Assembly: GCA_030668905.1 (NCBI GenBank)
Contig: DAOVEQ010000054.1
Location: 1-7,140 of the forward strand
Length of the DNA: 7,140 nucleotides
Source: Thermococci archaeon
GTDB taxonomy: Archaea > Methanobacteriota_B > Thermococci > Methanofastidiosales > B48-G16
Direction: 5' to 3'
Part shown: positions 1-5,825 of the stretch, in pieces
Layout: each line of letters opens with the position of its first letter
Position numbering within the stretch: the stretch's first letter is position 1
Made by a program: the position numbers and the translations under genes
The notes under the pieces: model-generated
The model's input: only the letters and a program-made list of their open reading frames with translations
The model's database searches: none
What the model was told of the DNA's origin: nothing

Positions 1-241
1 AACAGTAAACCCAATACCAGCTTTCAGAATAATAGCAAACTATCACTTGAAAGAAGCAAATGGACTTCTTATAGATATAGAAGAACTTTTACCGGAAGAT
101 GTGCCTGAAGAGATACAAAATCTCTTAGACGAAGCGCAGGAACATATAAACAATGCTAATACAACTGAAAATACTATATATGCGAATAACGAACTCTTAA
201 AAACGTTGGAACTATTGAATGAAGTTTTAAATAAGCTCTAA
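1..241 (+). CDS. C-terminal fragment of an unrecognised protein, probably extracellular helical tail
   Basis: The reading frame is open to the left edge (first full codon at base 2) and ends at TAA 239-241, so this is the last 79 residues of a longer protein. I do not recognise the family. The first part ([15 protein letters not shown]) could be the end of a folded domain. The rest is acidic and helix-prone, with Leu/Ile spaced as in a coiled coil ([13 protein letters not shown] and [16 protein letters not shown]). It also contains an N-T-T sequon within ANTTENT, which would allow N-glycosylation if the protein is exported. Such Asn- and Glu-rich helical tails occur on archaeal surface or secreted proteins, but that is inference. 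A TTG at 47-49 could be read as a start, but the frame continues upstream without interruption, so a short 64-residue gene is unlikely. Confidence 0.6.
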   Translation, partial: TVNPIPAFRIIANYHLKEANGLLIDIEELLPEDVPEEIQNLLDEAQEHINNANTTENTIYANNELLKTLELLNEVLNKL

Positions 242-258
242 TTTTTTTATTTTTTCTT
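242..258 (+). terminator. T-rich archaeal-type transcription terminator
   Basis: Directly after the stop codon of the left-edge gene there are 17 bases with only one A and one C among T residues (T7-A-T6-C-T2). Archaeal RNA polymerase ends transcription at such oligo-T tracts without needing a hairpin, and no hairpin is seen here. The position, between a stop codon and a new promoter, fits. Confidence 0.6.
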
Positions 259-260
259 AA

Positions 261-268
261 TTATAAAC
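261..268 (+). promoter_or_regulatory. TATA-box promoter of the toxin-antitoxin pair
   Basis: TTATAAAC resembles an archaeal TATA box. Transcription would be expected about 25 bases downstream, near 288-292, leaving a leader of roughly 28 bases that contains the ribosome binding site at 299-305. A second AT-rich candidate, TTTAATATAA at 271-280, would put the start too close to the ribosome binding site. Only the sequence pattern supports this; the background is very AT-rich. Confidence 0.45.
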
Positions 269-298
269 GTTTTAATATAAGAGATAACTATAAAAATT

Positions 299-305
299 AG
301 GAGGT
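299..305 (+). promoter_or_regulatory. Strong ribosome binding site of the antitoxin
   Basis: AGGAGGT matches the 16S rRNA anti-Shine-Dalgarno sequence over seven bases. It lies 12 bases before the ATG at 318, longer than the 3-7 bases seen at other junctions here. An in-frame TAG at 312-314 rules out an earlier start in this frame, so the site supports the ATG at 318. Confidence 0.65.
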
Positions 306-317
306 AAAATATAGATC

Positions 318-497
318 ATGCTTTCAGAAAAAGAAATTAAACTCATAACAGAAACAAGAGATCTCCTTGAAGAATTACTAGAAACCTTAGAAATTGTGAG
401 CGATAAGAGTCTTATGAAGGAGATAAAGAGAGCTCAAGAAGACGTCAAGGCTGGAAAATTACGGGATTTTGATGAATTTGTAAAGGAACTGGATTGA
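318..497 (+). CDS. Putative RelB-type antitoxin, 59 residues
   Basis: This short gene encodes 59 residues (MLSEKEIKLI... ending FDEFVKELD). It is strongly charged and almost entirely helix-prone, with a run of Leu/Glu near residues 16-25 and a C-terminal stretch (residues 40-59) containing DVKAGKLRDFDEFVKEL. This C-terminal pattern, with a '...G...(S/D)(F/L)DEFV' ending, is typical of small archaeal RelB-like antitoxins, which wrap around and block a RelE toxin. The call rests mainly on context: the stop TGA (495-497) directly abuts the toxin's ATG at 498, the usual antitoxin-first order with translational coupling. The start is fixed by an upstream in-frame stop at 312 and the ribosome binding site at 299-305. 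No DNA-binding domain is obvious, so whether it represses its own promoter is open. Confidence 0.75.
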   Translation: MLSEKEIKLITETRDLLEELLETLEIVSDKSLMKEIKRAQEDVKAGKLRDFDEFVKELD

Positions 498-755
498 ATG
501 TATACCCTCAAGACGACTAATCAATTCGAAAAAAAGATCAGAAAGATTGATAAATCGGTAAGAGAACGTATTATTAGAAAAATCAAGGAATTAGAGGAAG
601 ATCCATATAAAAACACAAAAAGATTGACTGGGGAGCTAAGAGGAATGTACAGCTTGAGGACAGGTGATTATAGAGTGATCTTTTCTTTGGATGAAGATAA
701 AAAACTTATTTTATTACTGACTGTCGGTCATAGAAAGAGTGTTTATAAGGATTGA
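498..755 (+). CDS. relE: RelE/ParE-superfamily toxin (mRNA interferase-like)
   Basis: The 85-residue product has the length and layout of an archaeal RelE toxin. RelE enzymes enter the ribosomal A site and cut mRNA, halting translation until the antitoxin is restored. Visible family features are the opening beta strand (MYTLKTTNQFEKKI), two basic helices (residues 10-35, rich in Lys/Arg), the 'DPYKNTKRLTGELRGMYSLR' block (35-54), the 'TGDYRVIFSLDED' strand pair (55-67) and the closing 'VGHRKSVYKD' (76-85). The basic residues in the last two blocks correspond to those that bind and cut RNA in RelE. ParE (gyrase-targeting) proteins share this fold, but YRVIF and GHRKSVY look more like RelE. The frame is intact, so the toxin is probably functional. 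A possible ribosome binding site, AAAGGA (482-487), lies inside the antitoxin gene, and the start abuts the antitoxin stop. Confidence 0.9.
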   Translation: MYTLKTTNQFEKKIRKIDKSVRERIIRKIKELEEDPYKNTKRLTGELRGMYSLRTGDYRVIFSLDEDKKLILLLTVGHRKSVYKD

Positions 756-768
756 AACTTTTCTTTCA
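753..768 (+). terminator. Small inverted repeat and T-rich stretch at the end of the toxin gene
   Basis: TGAAA (753-757) and TTTCA (764-768) are perfect inverted copies around a CTTTTC loop, and the left arm includes the toxin's stop codon. The T-rich segment 758-767 may help end transcription before the promoter at 781. The stem is only five pairs, three of them A-T, so this is a weak call. Confidence 0.25.
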
Positions 769-780
769 CAACCCAAAGAT

Positions 781-788
781 TTTATAAA
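781..788 (+). promoter_or_regulatory. TATA-box promoter of the gcvPA operon
   Basis: TTTATAAA is a near-consensus archaeal TATA box, preceded by the purine-rich AAAGA (774-779) that could act as a BRE (TFB recognition element). Transcription would be expected around 808-812, giving a very short leader in which the AGGTGAT ribosome binding site (811-817) lies almost at the 5' end, three bases before the ATG at 821. This is the last clear promoter in the window: the genes downstream follow one another without gaps large enough for another obvious one. Confidence 0.6.
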
Positions 789-820
789 CTTTCGATGTAA
801 CTATCTAAAAAGGTGATTCG

Positions 821-2128
821 ATGAGGTACATCCCCAACAATTCTGAAGATGAAATGCTGAAGGAGATAAATTTTACAAAGGAAAAGTTATTTTCTGATAT
901 TCCGAAGGATCTTAGAAGTGATTTGAATTTATGGGATGAGAAAAGTGAGATGGAGGTAAAACGAGAGCTAAAAAACATTCTCGATAAAAATAAAGTAATG
1001 CTCAATTTTCTCGGGGCCGGAGTTTACAATCATTATATTCCTGCAGTTGTAAAAGAAATAGTGAGAAGAAGCGAGTTTTACTCGTGTTATACGCCTTACC
1101 AGCCGGAAGTATCGCAGGGAATGTTACAGGCACTCTTCGAGTATCAATCGTTAATGGCTGAACTTCTTGATATGGATGTCGTGAACTCCTCAATGTATGA
1201 CTGGGCTACAAGTCTAGCCGAAGCAGCTTTAATGTGCTACAGGGTCAAGAAAAAGTCCAAATTTATCATATCAAAAAATATACACCCAGAAAGGAGAGAA
1301 GTTTTGAAAACATATACAGAAGGAATTTTGGAGATAGTGGAGATAGGGTATAACGAAAAAGGTATCGATTTGGGAGATTTAAAAAAGAATATAGATAATT
1401 CCTGCGGAGTTTATATTGAGAATCCCACCTTTTTAGGCTATTTTGAGCAGAACTTGGAGGAAATCGGGGAGATAGTACATAAAAACGATGCGTTACTAGT
1501 AGCGGGCGTTGACCCCATTTCCTTAGGAATTATAAAACCACCGGGAGAGTATGCGGATATAGCTATTGGAGAATCGGTAGGATATCCTGTGAGTTTTGGC
1601 GGTCCATTACTTGGGATCTTTGGTGTAAGAAATGATATGAGTTTGATAAGAAAGATGCCAGGGAGGCTCATAGGAGTTACAGGAGATTCGGAAGGTGATT
1701 CAGGTTTTGTAATGACTCTGCAGACAAGAGAGCAGCACATAAGAAGGAAAAAAGCTACAAGCAACATATGTTCAAACGAGGCTTTATGTGCCGTGGCTTC
1801 TGCTGTTTATCTGTCCTTTTTAGGAAAAAAAGGTTTAAAAGAACTTGCCGAACTCTGTATGAAGAATTCGAATTACACCATGAAAAGAATAAATGAGATA
1901 AAAGGATTCAAAGCACCCTTGTTCAATTCTCCACATTTTAAGGAGTTTACTGTATATCATAAAAATATGAGAGTGACAGATAAAAAACTCTTAAAAAAGG
2001 ATATCCAGGGGGGAGTAGTTCTGGAGAAGATAGGGTTCGATCTTGAGGACACAGCCCTTTACTGCGTTACAGAGGTGCATAGTAAAGAAGATATTGATAG
2101 GCTTATTTCAGTTCTGGAGGCGATATAA
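821..2128 (+). CDS. gcvPA: Glycine dehydrogenase (decarboxylating) subunit 1, P-protein N-terminal half
   Basis: With GcvPB this forms the P-protein of the glycine cleavage system, which decarboxylates glycine using pyridoxal phosphate and passes the aminomethyl group to the lipoyl arm of GcvH. The 435-residue length fits the separate alpha subunit of archaea and many bacteria. Recognisable blocks are MRYIPN at the start, FLGAGVYNHYIP (63-74), YTPYQPEVSQG (90-100), SMYDWAT (124-130), SFGGPLLGIFG (258-268) and TLQTREQHIRRKKATSNIC (299-317). This subunit lacks the PLP-binding lysine, as expected. In bacterial members the fourth block is usually SMYDGAT; Trp stands for that Gly here, which I believe other archaea share. 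The start is set by AGGTGAT (811-817) three bases before the ATG and by the conserved N terminus. Its stop TAA shares one base with the gcvPB start (TAATG). Confidence 0.96.
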   Translation: MRYIPNNSEDEMLKEINFTKEKLFSDIPKDLRSDLNLWDEKSEMEVKRELKNILDKNKVMLNFLGAGVYNHYIPAVVKEIVRRSEFYSCYTPYQPEVSQGMLQALFEYQSLMAELLDMDVVNSSMYDWATSLAEAALMCYRVKKKSKFIISKNIHPERREVLKTYTEGILEIVEIGYNEKGIDLGDLKKNIDNSCGVYIENPTFLGYFEQNLEEIGEIVHKNDALLVAGVDPISLGIIKPPGEYADIAIGESVGYPVSFGGPLLGIFGVRNDMSLIRKMPGRLIGVTGDSEGDSGFVMTLQTREQHIRRKKATSNICSNEALCAVASAVYLSFLGKKGLKELAELCMKNSNYTMKRINEIKGFKAPLFNSPHFKEFTVYHKNMRVTDKKLLKKDIQGGVVLEKIGFDLEDTALYCVTEVHSKEDIDRLISVLEAI

Positions 2129-3561
2129 TGCTAATTTTTGATTATTCAAAAGAAGGTAGAAAGGCTTACTCTCTTCCGCATCCTATCGAAGATACGAAGA
2201 TAAAGATCCCTGAAAAATTGAAAAGAAAAACGTTGGATCTCCCAGAGGTGAGCGAGATAGATATTGCCAGGCATTTTATAAAGTTGTCGCAAAAAAATTA
2301 TGGTGTAGACTCGGGTTTTTATCCTCTGGGCAGCTGTACAATGAAATACAACCCGAAGATAAATGAAGAGATTGCATCGTGGGAAAAAGTCACAGATATA
2401 CATCCTTACCAGGATGAATCTACTGTCCAAGGCGCTCTTGAAATAATGTATAAGCTCGGAAAAGCGCTGTGCGAGATAGCTGGTGTCGATAATATAACGC
2501 TTCAGCCTGCGGCGGGCGCGCACGGCGAGTATACGGGAATAAAGATAATTGAAAAATATCTGAAGACAAAAGGATTTGATAAAAATGAAATCATAGTTCC
2601 TGACTCCGCACACGGCACAAACCCCGCTTCTTCTGCAATGGCAGATTTTAGAGTTGTCGAGATTCCGTCTAACGAAAAAGGATGCGTGGATTTAGATGCG
2701 TTACACGAGGCTGTCAATGAAAAAACTGCAGGATTAATGCTGACAAACCCAAACACTCTCGGCATTTTTGAAGAAAATATAAAAGAGATATCAGAGATAA
2801 TACACGACGCAAAAGGTTTGTTGTATTACGATGGAGCCAATTTGAACGCATTGATGGGATTTGTAAAACCGGGGAATATGGGATTTGATCTTGTGCATTT
2901 CAATCTTCACAAGACATTTTCTACTCCCCATGGAGGCGGAGGACCAGGATCAGGACCCGTGGGTGTCAAAGAGTTTTTGAAAGAGTATCTTCCGCATCCC
3001 ATAGTGGAGTATGACGGGAAAAAATATTATTTAAAGCACGATCTTAAAAACTCTATAGGAAAAATTAAAGGATTTTACGGGAACTTCGGGGTGATTGTAA
3101 AGGCTTATGCCTACATTTTAACAATGGGGAACTCGTTAAAGAAGGTCTCTGAGATAGCTGTTTTAAATGCGAACTACATTGCCCAGAAACTAAAAGATCT
3201 CTATGAGCTTCCTTACAGCGAACTCAGAAAGCATGAGATAGTTTTATCGTGCGAAAAAATAAAGAAGGATACGGGAGTTACTGCGTTGGATATATCAAAA
3301 AGAATACTCGATTATGGCATGCATGCACCGACAATTTATTTTCCATTGATCGTAAAAGAAGCCCTGATGATAGAGCCTACAGAGACAGAATCGAAGGAAG
3401 AACTTGATAAATTTATAGATATAATGAGAAAGATACACAGAGAGTGTTACGAGGATCCAGAAATTGTAAAATCCGCGCCGCACAATACAGAAATAAAGAG
3501 ACTTGATACGGTAAAGGCTACTAAAGAACCTGTACTCTCTTATAAAATGTTAAGGAGATAG
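2128..3561 (+). CDS. gcvPB: Glycine dehydrogenase (decarboxylating) subunit 2, P-protein C-terminal half
   Basis: This is the PLP-binding beta subunit of the glycine-cleavage P-protein; it pairs with GcvPA to form the active site. The 477 residues match the family length. Visible signatures are FYPLGSCTMKYNP (64-76), SAHGTNPASSAMADF (160-174), YDGANLNA (234-241) and NLHKTFSTPHGGGGPGSGP (259-277). Lys262 in HKTF is the expected Schiff-base lysine and Asp235 the expected partner of the PLP ring nitrogen. All are intact, so an active enzyme is likely. GGAGG (2116-2120) lies seven bases before the ATG, and the one-base TAATG overlap with gcvPA suggests coupled translation to keep the subunits equal. 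The T, H and L components are not in the window and must be encoded elsewhere if the full cycle operates. The rhomboid gene follows after one base. Confidence 0.96.
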   Translation: MLIFDYSKEGRKAYSLPHPIEDTKIKIPEKLKRKTLDLPEVSEIDIARHFIKLSQKNYGVDSGFYPLGSCTMKYNPKINEEIASWEKVTDIHPYQDESTVQGALEIMYKLGKALCEIAGVDNITLQPAAGAHGEYTGIKIIEKYLKTKGFDKNEIIVPDSAHGTNPASSAMADFRVVEIPSNEKGCVDLDALHEAVNEKTAGLMLTNPNTLGIFEENIKEISEIIHDAKGLLYYDGANLNALMGFVKPGNMGFDLVHFNLHKTFSTPHGGGGPGSGPVGVKEFLKEYLPHPIVEYDGKKYYLKHDLKNSIGKIKGFYGNFGVIVKAYAYILTMGNSLKKVSEIAVLNANYIAQKLKDLYELPYSELRKHEIVLSCEKIKKDTGVTALDISKRILDYGMHAPTIYFPLIVKEALMIEPTETESKEELDKFIDIMRKIHRECYEDPEIVKSAPHNTEIKRLDTVKATKEPVLSYKMLRR

Positions 3562-3562
3562 A

Positions 3563-4141
3563 ATGAAAGGAAAATTTACACTTCTCCTTTTTTCAGTTAC
3601 ATTTTTAGTTTTTATTTACCAGATAAAAACAGGGGTTCTTATAGGACTGAATCCATCTGATCTGCATTATGAAGATTTTATAATTTATGCCTTTTTTCAT
3701 TCTTCTTCAGCCCATTTGGCCTTTAATCTTGCAACTCTTCTTTTTTTAGGGTATTATCTTGAAGAAAAAATAGGAACAAAGAAATTTATTGTTCTTTTTT
3801 TTATAACAACAATATTTGCAGGTATTGTCTATATTCTTATCTATCCTTCTGCGGATAGGTTATGTGTCGGACTTTCTGGCTTTATTTTTGGAGTCGCAGG
3901 AGGAAACATTGTGGCATACAAAGAGAGATACAAGAATTATTTTCTTCTGTCTGCTTTATTTTACATATCTTTTACAGTTTTCCTGATCTACTTTGATATT
4001 GTGGGAAACATTGCACATGCAGCGCATCTTGGCGGTTTTTTGATAGGAGCTGTCTTGGAGATGTGTTGTGAAAAAAGGAAAGAAGGGTATGTTTTAATGT
4101 TTTTGACCTTAGTTTCGACGATATATCTGGTGATTGTATGA
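3563..4141 (+). CDS. Rhomboid-family intramembrane serine protease
   Basis: The 192-residue protein is very hydrophobic with about six membrane segments, the minimal rhomboid core. Rhomboids cut transmembrane segments of other proteins within the membrane, using a Ser-His pair. Both are visible: Ser105 in GLSG (103-106) on the fourth segment and His155 in AHAAHLGG (151-158) on the sixth. The HLAFN motif (His51, Asn55), after HSSSA in the second segment, supplies the usual oxyanion-hole residues. The family is therefore clear and the active site looks complete, but the substrate cannot be told from sequence. There is no extra soluble domain. AAGGAGAT (3552-3559) sits three bases before the ATG, and the gcvPB stop is one base upstream. 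Its stop overlaps the next gene's start (ATGA). The coding strand is T-rich, as expected from Phe, Leu and Ile codons, so composition alone does not argue for transfer. Confidence 0.93.
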   Translation: MKGKFTLLLFSVTFLVFIYQIKTGVLIGLNPSDLHYEDFIIYAFFHSSSAHLAFNLATLLFLGYYLEEKIGTKKFIVLFFITTIFAGIVYILIYPSADRLCVGLSGFIFGVAGGNIVAYKERYKNYFLLSALFYISFTVFLIYFDIVGNIAHAAHLGGFLIGAVLEMCCEKRKEGYVLMFLTLVSTIYLVIV

Positions 4142-4626
4142 AACTCTTTATTTATCACATGAAACAATGCGATCCAAAAAAATGTACAGGTTTGAAGTTA
4201 ATAAGGTTAGGATTGGCTGTTCAGGTAAGAAAAATACCCAACTGCACGATTTTAAATCCCCTAAGTGAAAAAGCGTTTTCGCCTGAAGATAAAAGAGACA
4301 TACTTGCTTTGGACTGTTCATGGGAGAGATCCAGAGAGATTTTTTTGAGGTACAGGAAAAACTCGAGAGCACTTCCGTATTTAGTCGCTGCAAATCCTGT
4401 AAATTATGGAAAACCTACAAAACTATCAACAGTTGAAGCTCTTGCCGGGGCACTATACATGCTCAATGAAAAAGAGAAAGCTTTAAATATTCTCAGTAAG
4501 TTTAGTTGGGGTAGAGTTTTCATTGATCTGAACTGTGAAATGCTCGAAGAATACTCAAAAGCCAGAAACAGCAGTGAAATAGTAGAGATTCAAAAAAAAT
4601 ATATTGGTGAGAGAAATGAGGTCTGA
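4138..4626 (+). CDS. tsr3: Tsr3-type rRNA aminocarboxypropyltransferase (DUF367 family)
   Basis: Tsr3 transfers the 3-amino-3-carboxypropyl group of S-adenosylmethionine to a hypermodified pseudouridine in helix 31 of small-subunit rRNA, near the P site, late in subunit assembly. The 162 residues carry the family hallmarks: [17 protein letters not shown] near the start (11-27), ALDCSW (57-62), [17 protein letters not shown] (77-93), [11 protein letters not shown] (96-106), and the C-terminal [11 protein letters not shown] (122-132). These blocks include the cofactor pocket of the SPOUT-like fold, and none looks damaged. The length is usual for archaeal members. The ATG lies in an ATGA overlap with the rhomboid stop, preceded by GGTGAT (4129-4134) three bases upstream. 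The last 11 bases overlap the eL40 gene. Its place beside RIO1 and the KH protein, both small-subunit assembly factors, supports the role. Confidence 0.94.
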   Translation: MKLFIYHMKQCDPKKCTGLKLIRLGLAVQVRKIPNCTILNPLSEKAFSPEDKRDILALDCSWERSREIFLRYRKNSRALPYLVAANPVNYGKPTKLSTVEALAGALYMLNEKEKALNILSKFSWGRVFIDLNCEMLEEYSKARNSSEIVEIQKKYIGERNEV

Positions 4627-4759
4627 AATAGCTGGAAAAAGATTATTTCATATAAAAATCTGCATGAGATGTAATGCAAGAAATGCATGGAAAGCAAAAA
4701 GATGCAGAAAATGCGGATATAAAGGACTTAGACCTAAGTCAAAGGAGAGGAAAGCTTAA
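4616..4759 (+). CDS. rpl40e: Large-subunit ribosomal protein eL40 (L40e), 47 residues
   Basis: This 47-residue gene is easily missed because it is short and overlaps other frames. The product starts [19 protein letters not shown] and ends [10 protein letters not shown]. It has a C4 zinc ribbon, Cys16-x2-Cys19 and Cys30-x2-Cys33, in [11 protein letters not shown] and [14 protein letters not shown], matching archaeal L40e in length and pattern. Eukaryotes make the same protein as a fusion to ubiquitin; archaea make it alone. It binds rRNA in the large subunit near the factor-binding region. The ATG is preceded by GGTGA (4606-4610) with a five-base gap and lies 11 bases inside the end of tsr3, suggesting coupled translation. 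The stop TAA is 22 bases before the likely aIF1A start. An out-of-frame extension of aIF1A across this stretch is not real coding sequence. Confidence 0.95.
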   Translation: MRSEIAGKRLFHIKICMRCNARNAWKAKRCRKCGYKGLRPKSKERKA

Positions 4760-4764
4760 CCAAA

Positions 4765-4769
4765 GAGGT
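4765..4769 (+). promoter_or_regulatory. Ribosome binding site that decides the aIF1A start
   Basis: GAGGT in the short gap between eL40 and aIF1A is the only Shine-Dalgarno-like sequence there. It is 6 bases before an in-frame TTG (4776) and 12 bases before an in-frame GTG (4782). No ATG is available in frame in this gap, so aIF1A must begin with a non-ATG codon. Confidence 0.55.
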
Positions 4770-4781
4770 TATTTATTGCCC

Positions 4782-5078
4782 GTGAATGAAGAGATAATAA
4801 CAAGAGCAAGGGTGCCGAGAAGCGGCCAAGTTATCGGGGTAGTGGAACAGATGATGGGATTTGGAAAGATGAAAGTTAGATGTGTAGATGGAAATACAAG
4901 ACTCTGCAGGGTTCCAGGCAAGTTCAGGAGGAGGCTCTGGATAAAAGTTGGAAATATTGTTTTAATCGAACCATGGGAGCTAAGCAGTGAGGAAAGAGGA
5001 GATATTATCTACAGATACACAAGAGCACAGGCAGGATGGCTTGTTAGAAAGGGGTATCTGGACAGAAATTGGATGTAA
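4782..5078 (+). CDS. eif1a: Translation initiation factor aIF1A, non-ATG start
   Basis: aIF1A is the archaeal counterpart of eIF1A and bacterial IF1. It binds the A site of the small subunit and helps set the initiator tRNA on the start codon. From GTG 4782 the product is 98 residues, a usual length. The OB-fold core is clear: GQVIGVVEQMMGFGKMKVRC (15-34), DGNTRLCRVPGKFRRRLWI (36-54) and GNIVLIEPWEL (57-67), followed by the C-terminal EERGDIIYRYTRAQAGWLVRKG. RVPRSG (10-15) is the normal lead-in to the first strand. The frame is open back to 4674, but that part overlaps eL40 and is not kept. TTG 4776 would add only two residues and is better spaced from GAGGT (4765-4769), so it is a real alternative; NEEI directly after the GTG favours 4782. 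The stop TAA overlaps the RIO1 ATG by one base. Confidence 0.93.
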   Translation: MNEEIITRARVPRSGQVIGVVEQMMGFGKMKVRCVDGNTRLCRVPGKFRRRLWIKVGNIVLIEPWELSSEERGDIIYRYTRAQAGWLVRKGYLDRNWM

Positions 5079-5821
5079 TGGTGATTTCTCTGAAGTACAA
5101 AGAAGGAATCATAAAAGAAAAAAGACTTGAGAAGGACCCAGAAATTTTTAGAATCAAATCAGAAGTGTTTGATCATTCCACGCTCATGACTATATACAAT
5201 CTCCAGAACAGAGGGCATCTGGATTCAGTGGAAAGTATAGTTTCTACGGGAAAAGAAGCCAATATTTTTTACGGCTTGAGAAAAAAGAGAGGTGTAGCCA
5301 TAAAGATCTTCAGAACTGCAACTTCCTCCTTTAGAAATATAAGGGAGTATATACTTTCCGATCCCAGGTTTAAAGGAATAACGAGCAACAGAAGAAAATT
5401 AACATATGCATGGGCAAAAAGAGAGTTTAAAAATCTCATGAGAGTTTATAAAAAAGTTAAAGTTCCAAAACCAATGACTGTAGAGAATAATGTACTTTTA
5501 ATGCAGTTCTTGGGAAGAAAAGGAGTCCCATATCCGAGAATGAAGGATGTAGGTCCAAAAGATCCTGAAAAAGACTTTGAAGAGACAATAAATAGGATCA
5601 AGACTATGTATGATCTGGGAATAGTTCACAGCGATCTCAGTGAGTATAATATCCTTGTAAATAAAGAGATGTATTTCATAGATTTTTCGCTAGGCACGGT
5701 ACTGGAAGATCCCAATGCTTTGAGCTTTTTGGAAAGAGATATTAAGAATATGATAAGATATTTCTCTGATTATATCGAGACTCCTGAATTTGAAGAGATC
5801 TATAAAAAAATCCTCAGGTGA
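5078..5821 (+). CDS. rio1: RIO1-type atypical serine kinase
   Basis: RIO1 is an atypical protein kinase/ATPase needed for the last steps of small-subunit maturation, where it helps release assembly factors such as Dim2/Pno1. Counting from ATG 5078 the protein is 247 residues. The family signatures are the N-terminal winged-helix part (VFDHSTLMTIYNLQNRGHLD), the nucleotide loop VSTGKEANIF, the ATP lysine in VAIKIFRTATSSF, WAKREFKNL, the hinge LLMQFLG, the catalytic loop IVHSDLSEYNIL with Asp and Asn, and the metal-binding Asp in FIDFSLGTV. RIO1 proteins usually have Gln two residues after 'ID-x' (as in IDVSQ); here it is Leu. No full activation segment is present, as normal for RIO kinases. 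ATG 5078 is chosen because it forms TAATG with the aIF1A stop, like gcvPA/gcvPB; an in-frame TTG at 5069 would add three residues. No clear ribosome binding site precedes it, so it may depend on coupling. Confidence 0.93.
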   Translation: MVISLKYKEGIIKEKRLEKDPEIFRIKSEVFDHSTLMTIYNLQNRGHLDSVESIVSTGKEANIFYGLRKKRGVAIKIFRTATSSFRNIREYILSDPRFKGITSNRRKLTYAWAKREFKNLMRVYKKVKVPKPMTVENNVLLMQFLGRKGVPYPRMKDVGPKDPEKDFEETINRIKTMYDLGIVHSDLSEYNILVNKEMYFIDFSLGTVLEDPNALSFLERDIKNMIRYFSDYIETPEFEEIYKKILR

Positions 5822-5822
5822 T
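5816..5822 (+). promoter_or_regulatory. Ribosome binding site that decides the KH-protein start
   Basis: AGGTGAT overlaps the RIO1 stop codon and lies three bases before the ATG at 5826, the same motif and spacing as before gcvPA (811-817). It favours ATG 5826 over in-frame upstream codons reaching back to 5790 inside RIO1. Confidence 0.75.
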
Positions 5823-5825
5823 AAC

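Noticed and set aside
47..241. A separate 64-residue gene starting at TTG 47
   Set aside because: The frame is open to the left edge and there is no ribosome binding site before the TTG, so it is better read as the end of a longer gene.
151..320. Possible small RNA or riboswitch in the AT-rich gap before the antitoxin
   Set aside because: The gap is only 76 bases and is accounted for by a T-tract, TATA box and ribosome binding site; no stable stem-loop is seen.
1438..1767. 109-residue open frame on the minus strand inside gcvPA
   Set aside because: It mirrors the conserved gcvPA region and shows no start signal or recognisable domain.
2146..2613. 155-residue open frame on the minus strand inside gcvPB
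   Set aside because: It is antisense to strongly conserved gcvPB sequence, is rich in Arg, Cys and Phe as expected of a shadow frame, and resembles no family.
4674..4781. Upstream open extension of the aIF1A frame
   Set aside because: It overlaps the eL40 gene in another frame, does not resemble any aIF1A N terminus, and lacks a ribosome binding site suited to its start.
5069..5077. TTG start for RIO1 giving three extra residues
   Set aside because: ATG 5078 forms a TAATG overlap with the aIF1A stop and is the commoner codon; the difference is small and not settled.
5790..5825. Twelve-residue N-terminal extension of the KH protein
   Set aside because: It lies inside the end of RIO1, and the AGGTGAT site three bases before ATG 5826 explains the start.
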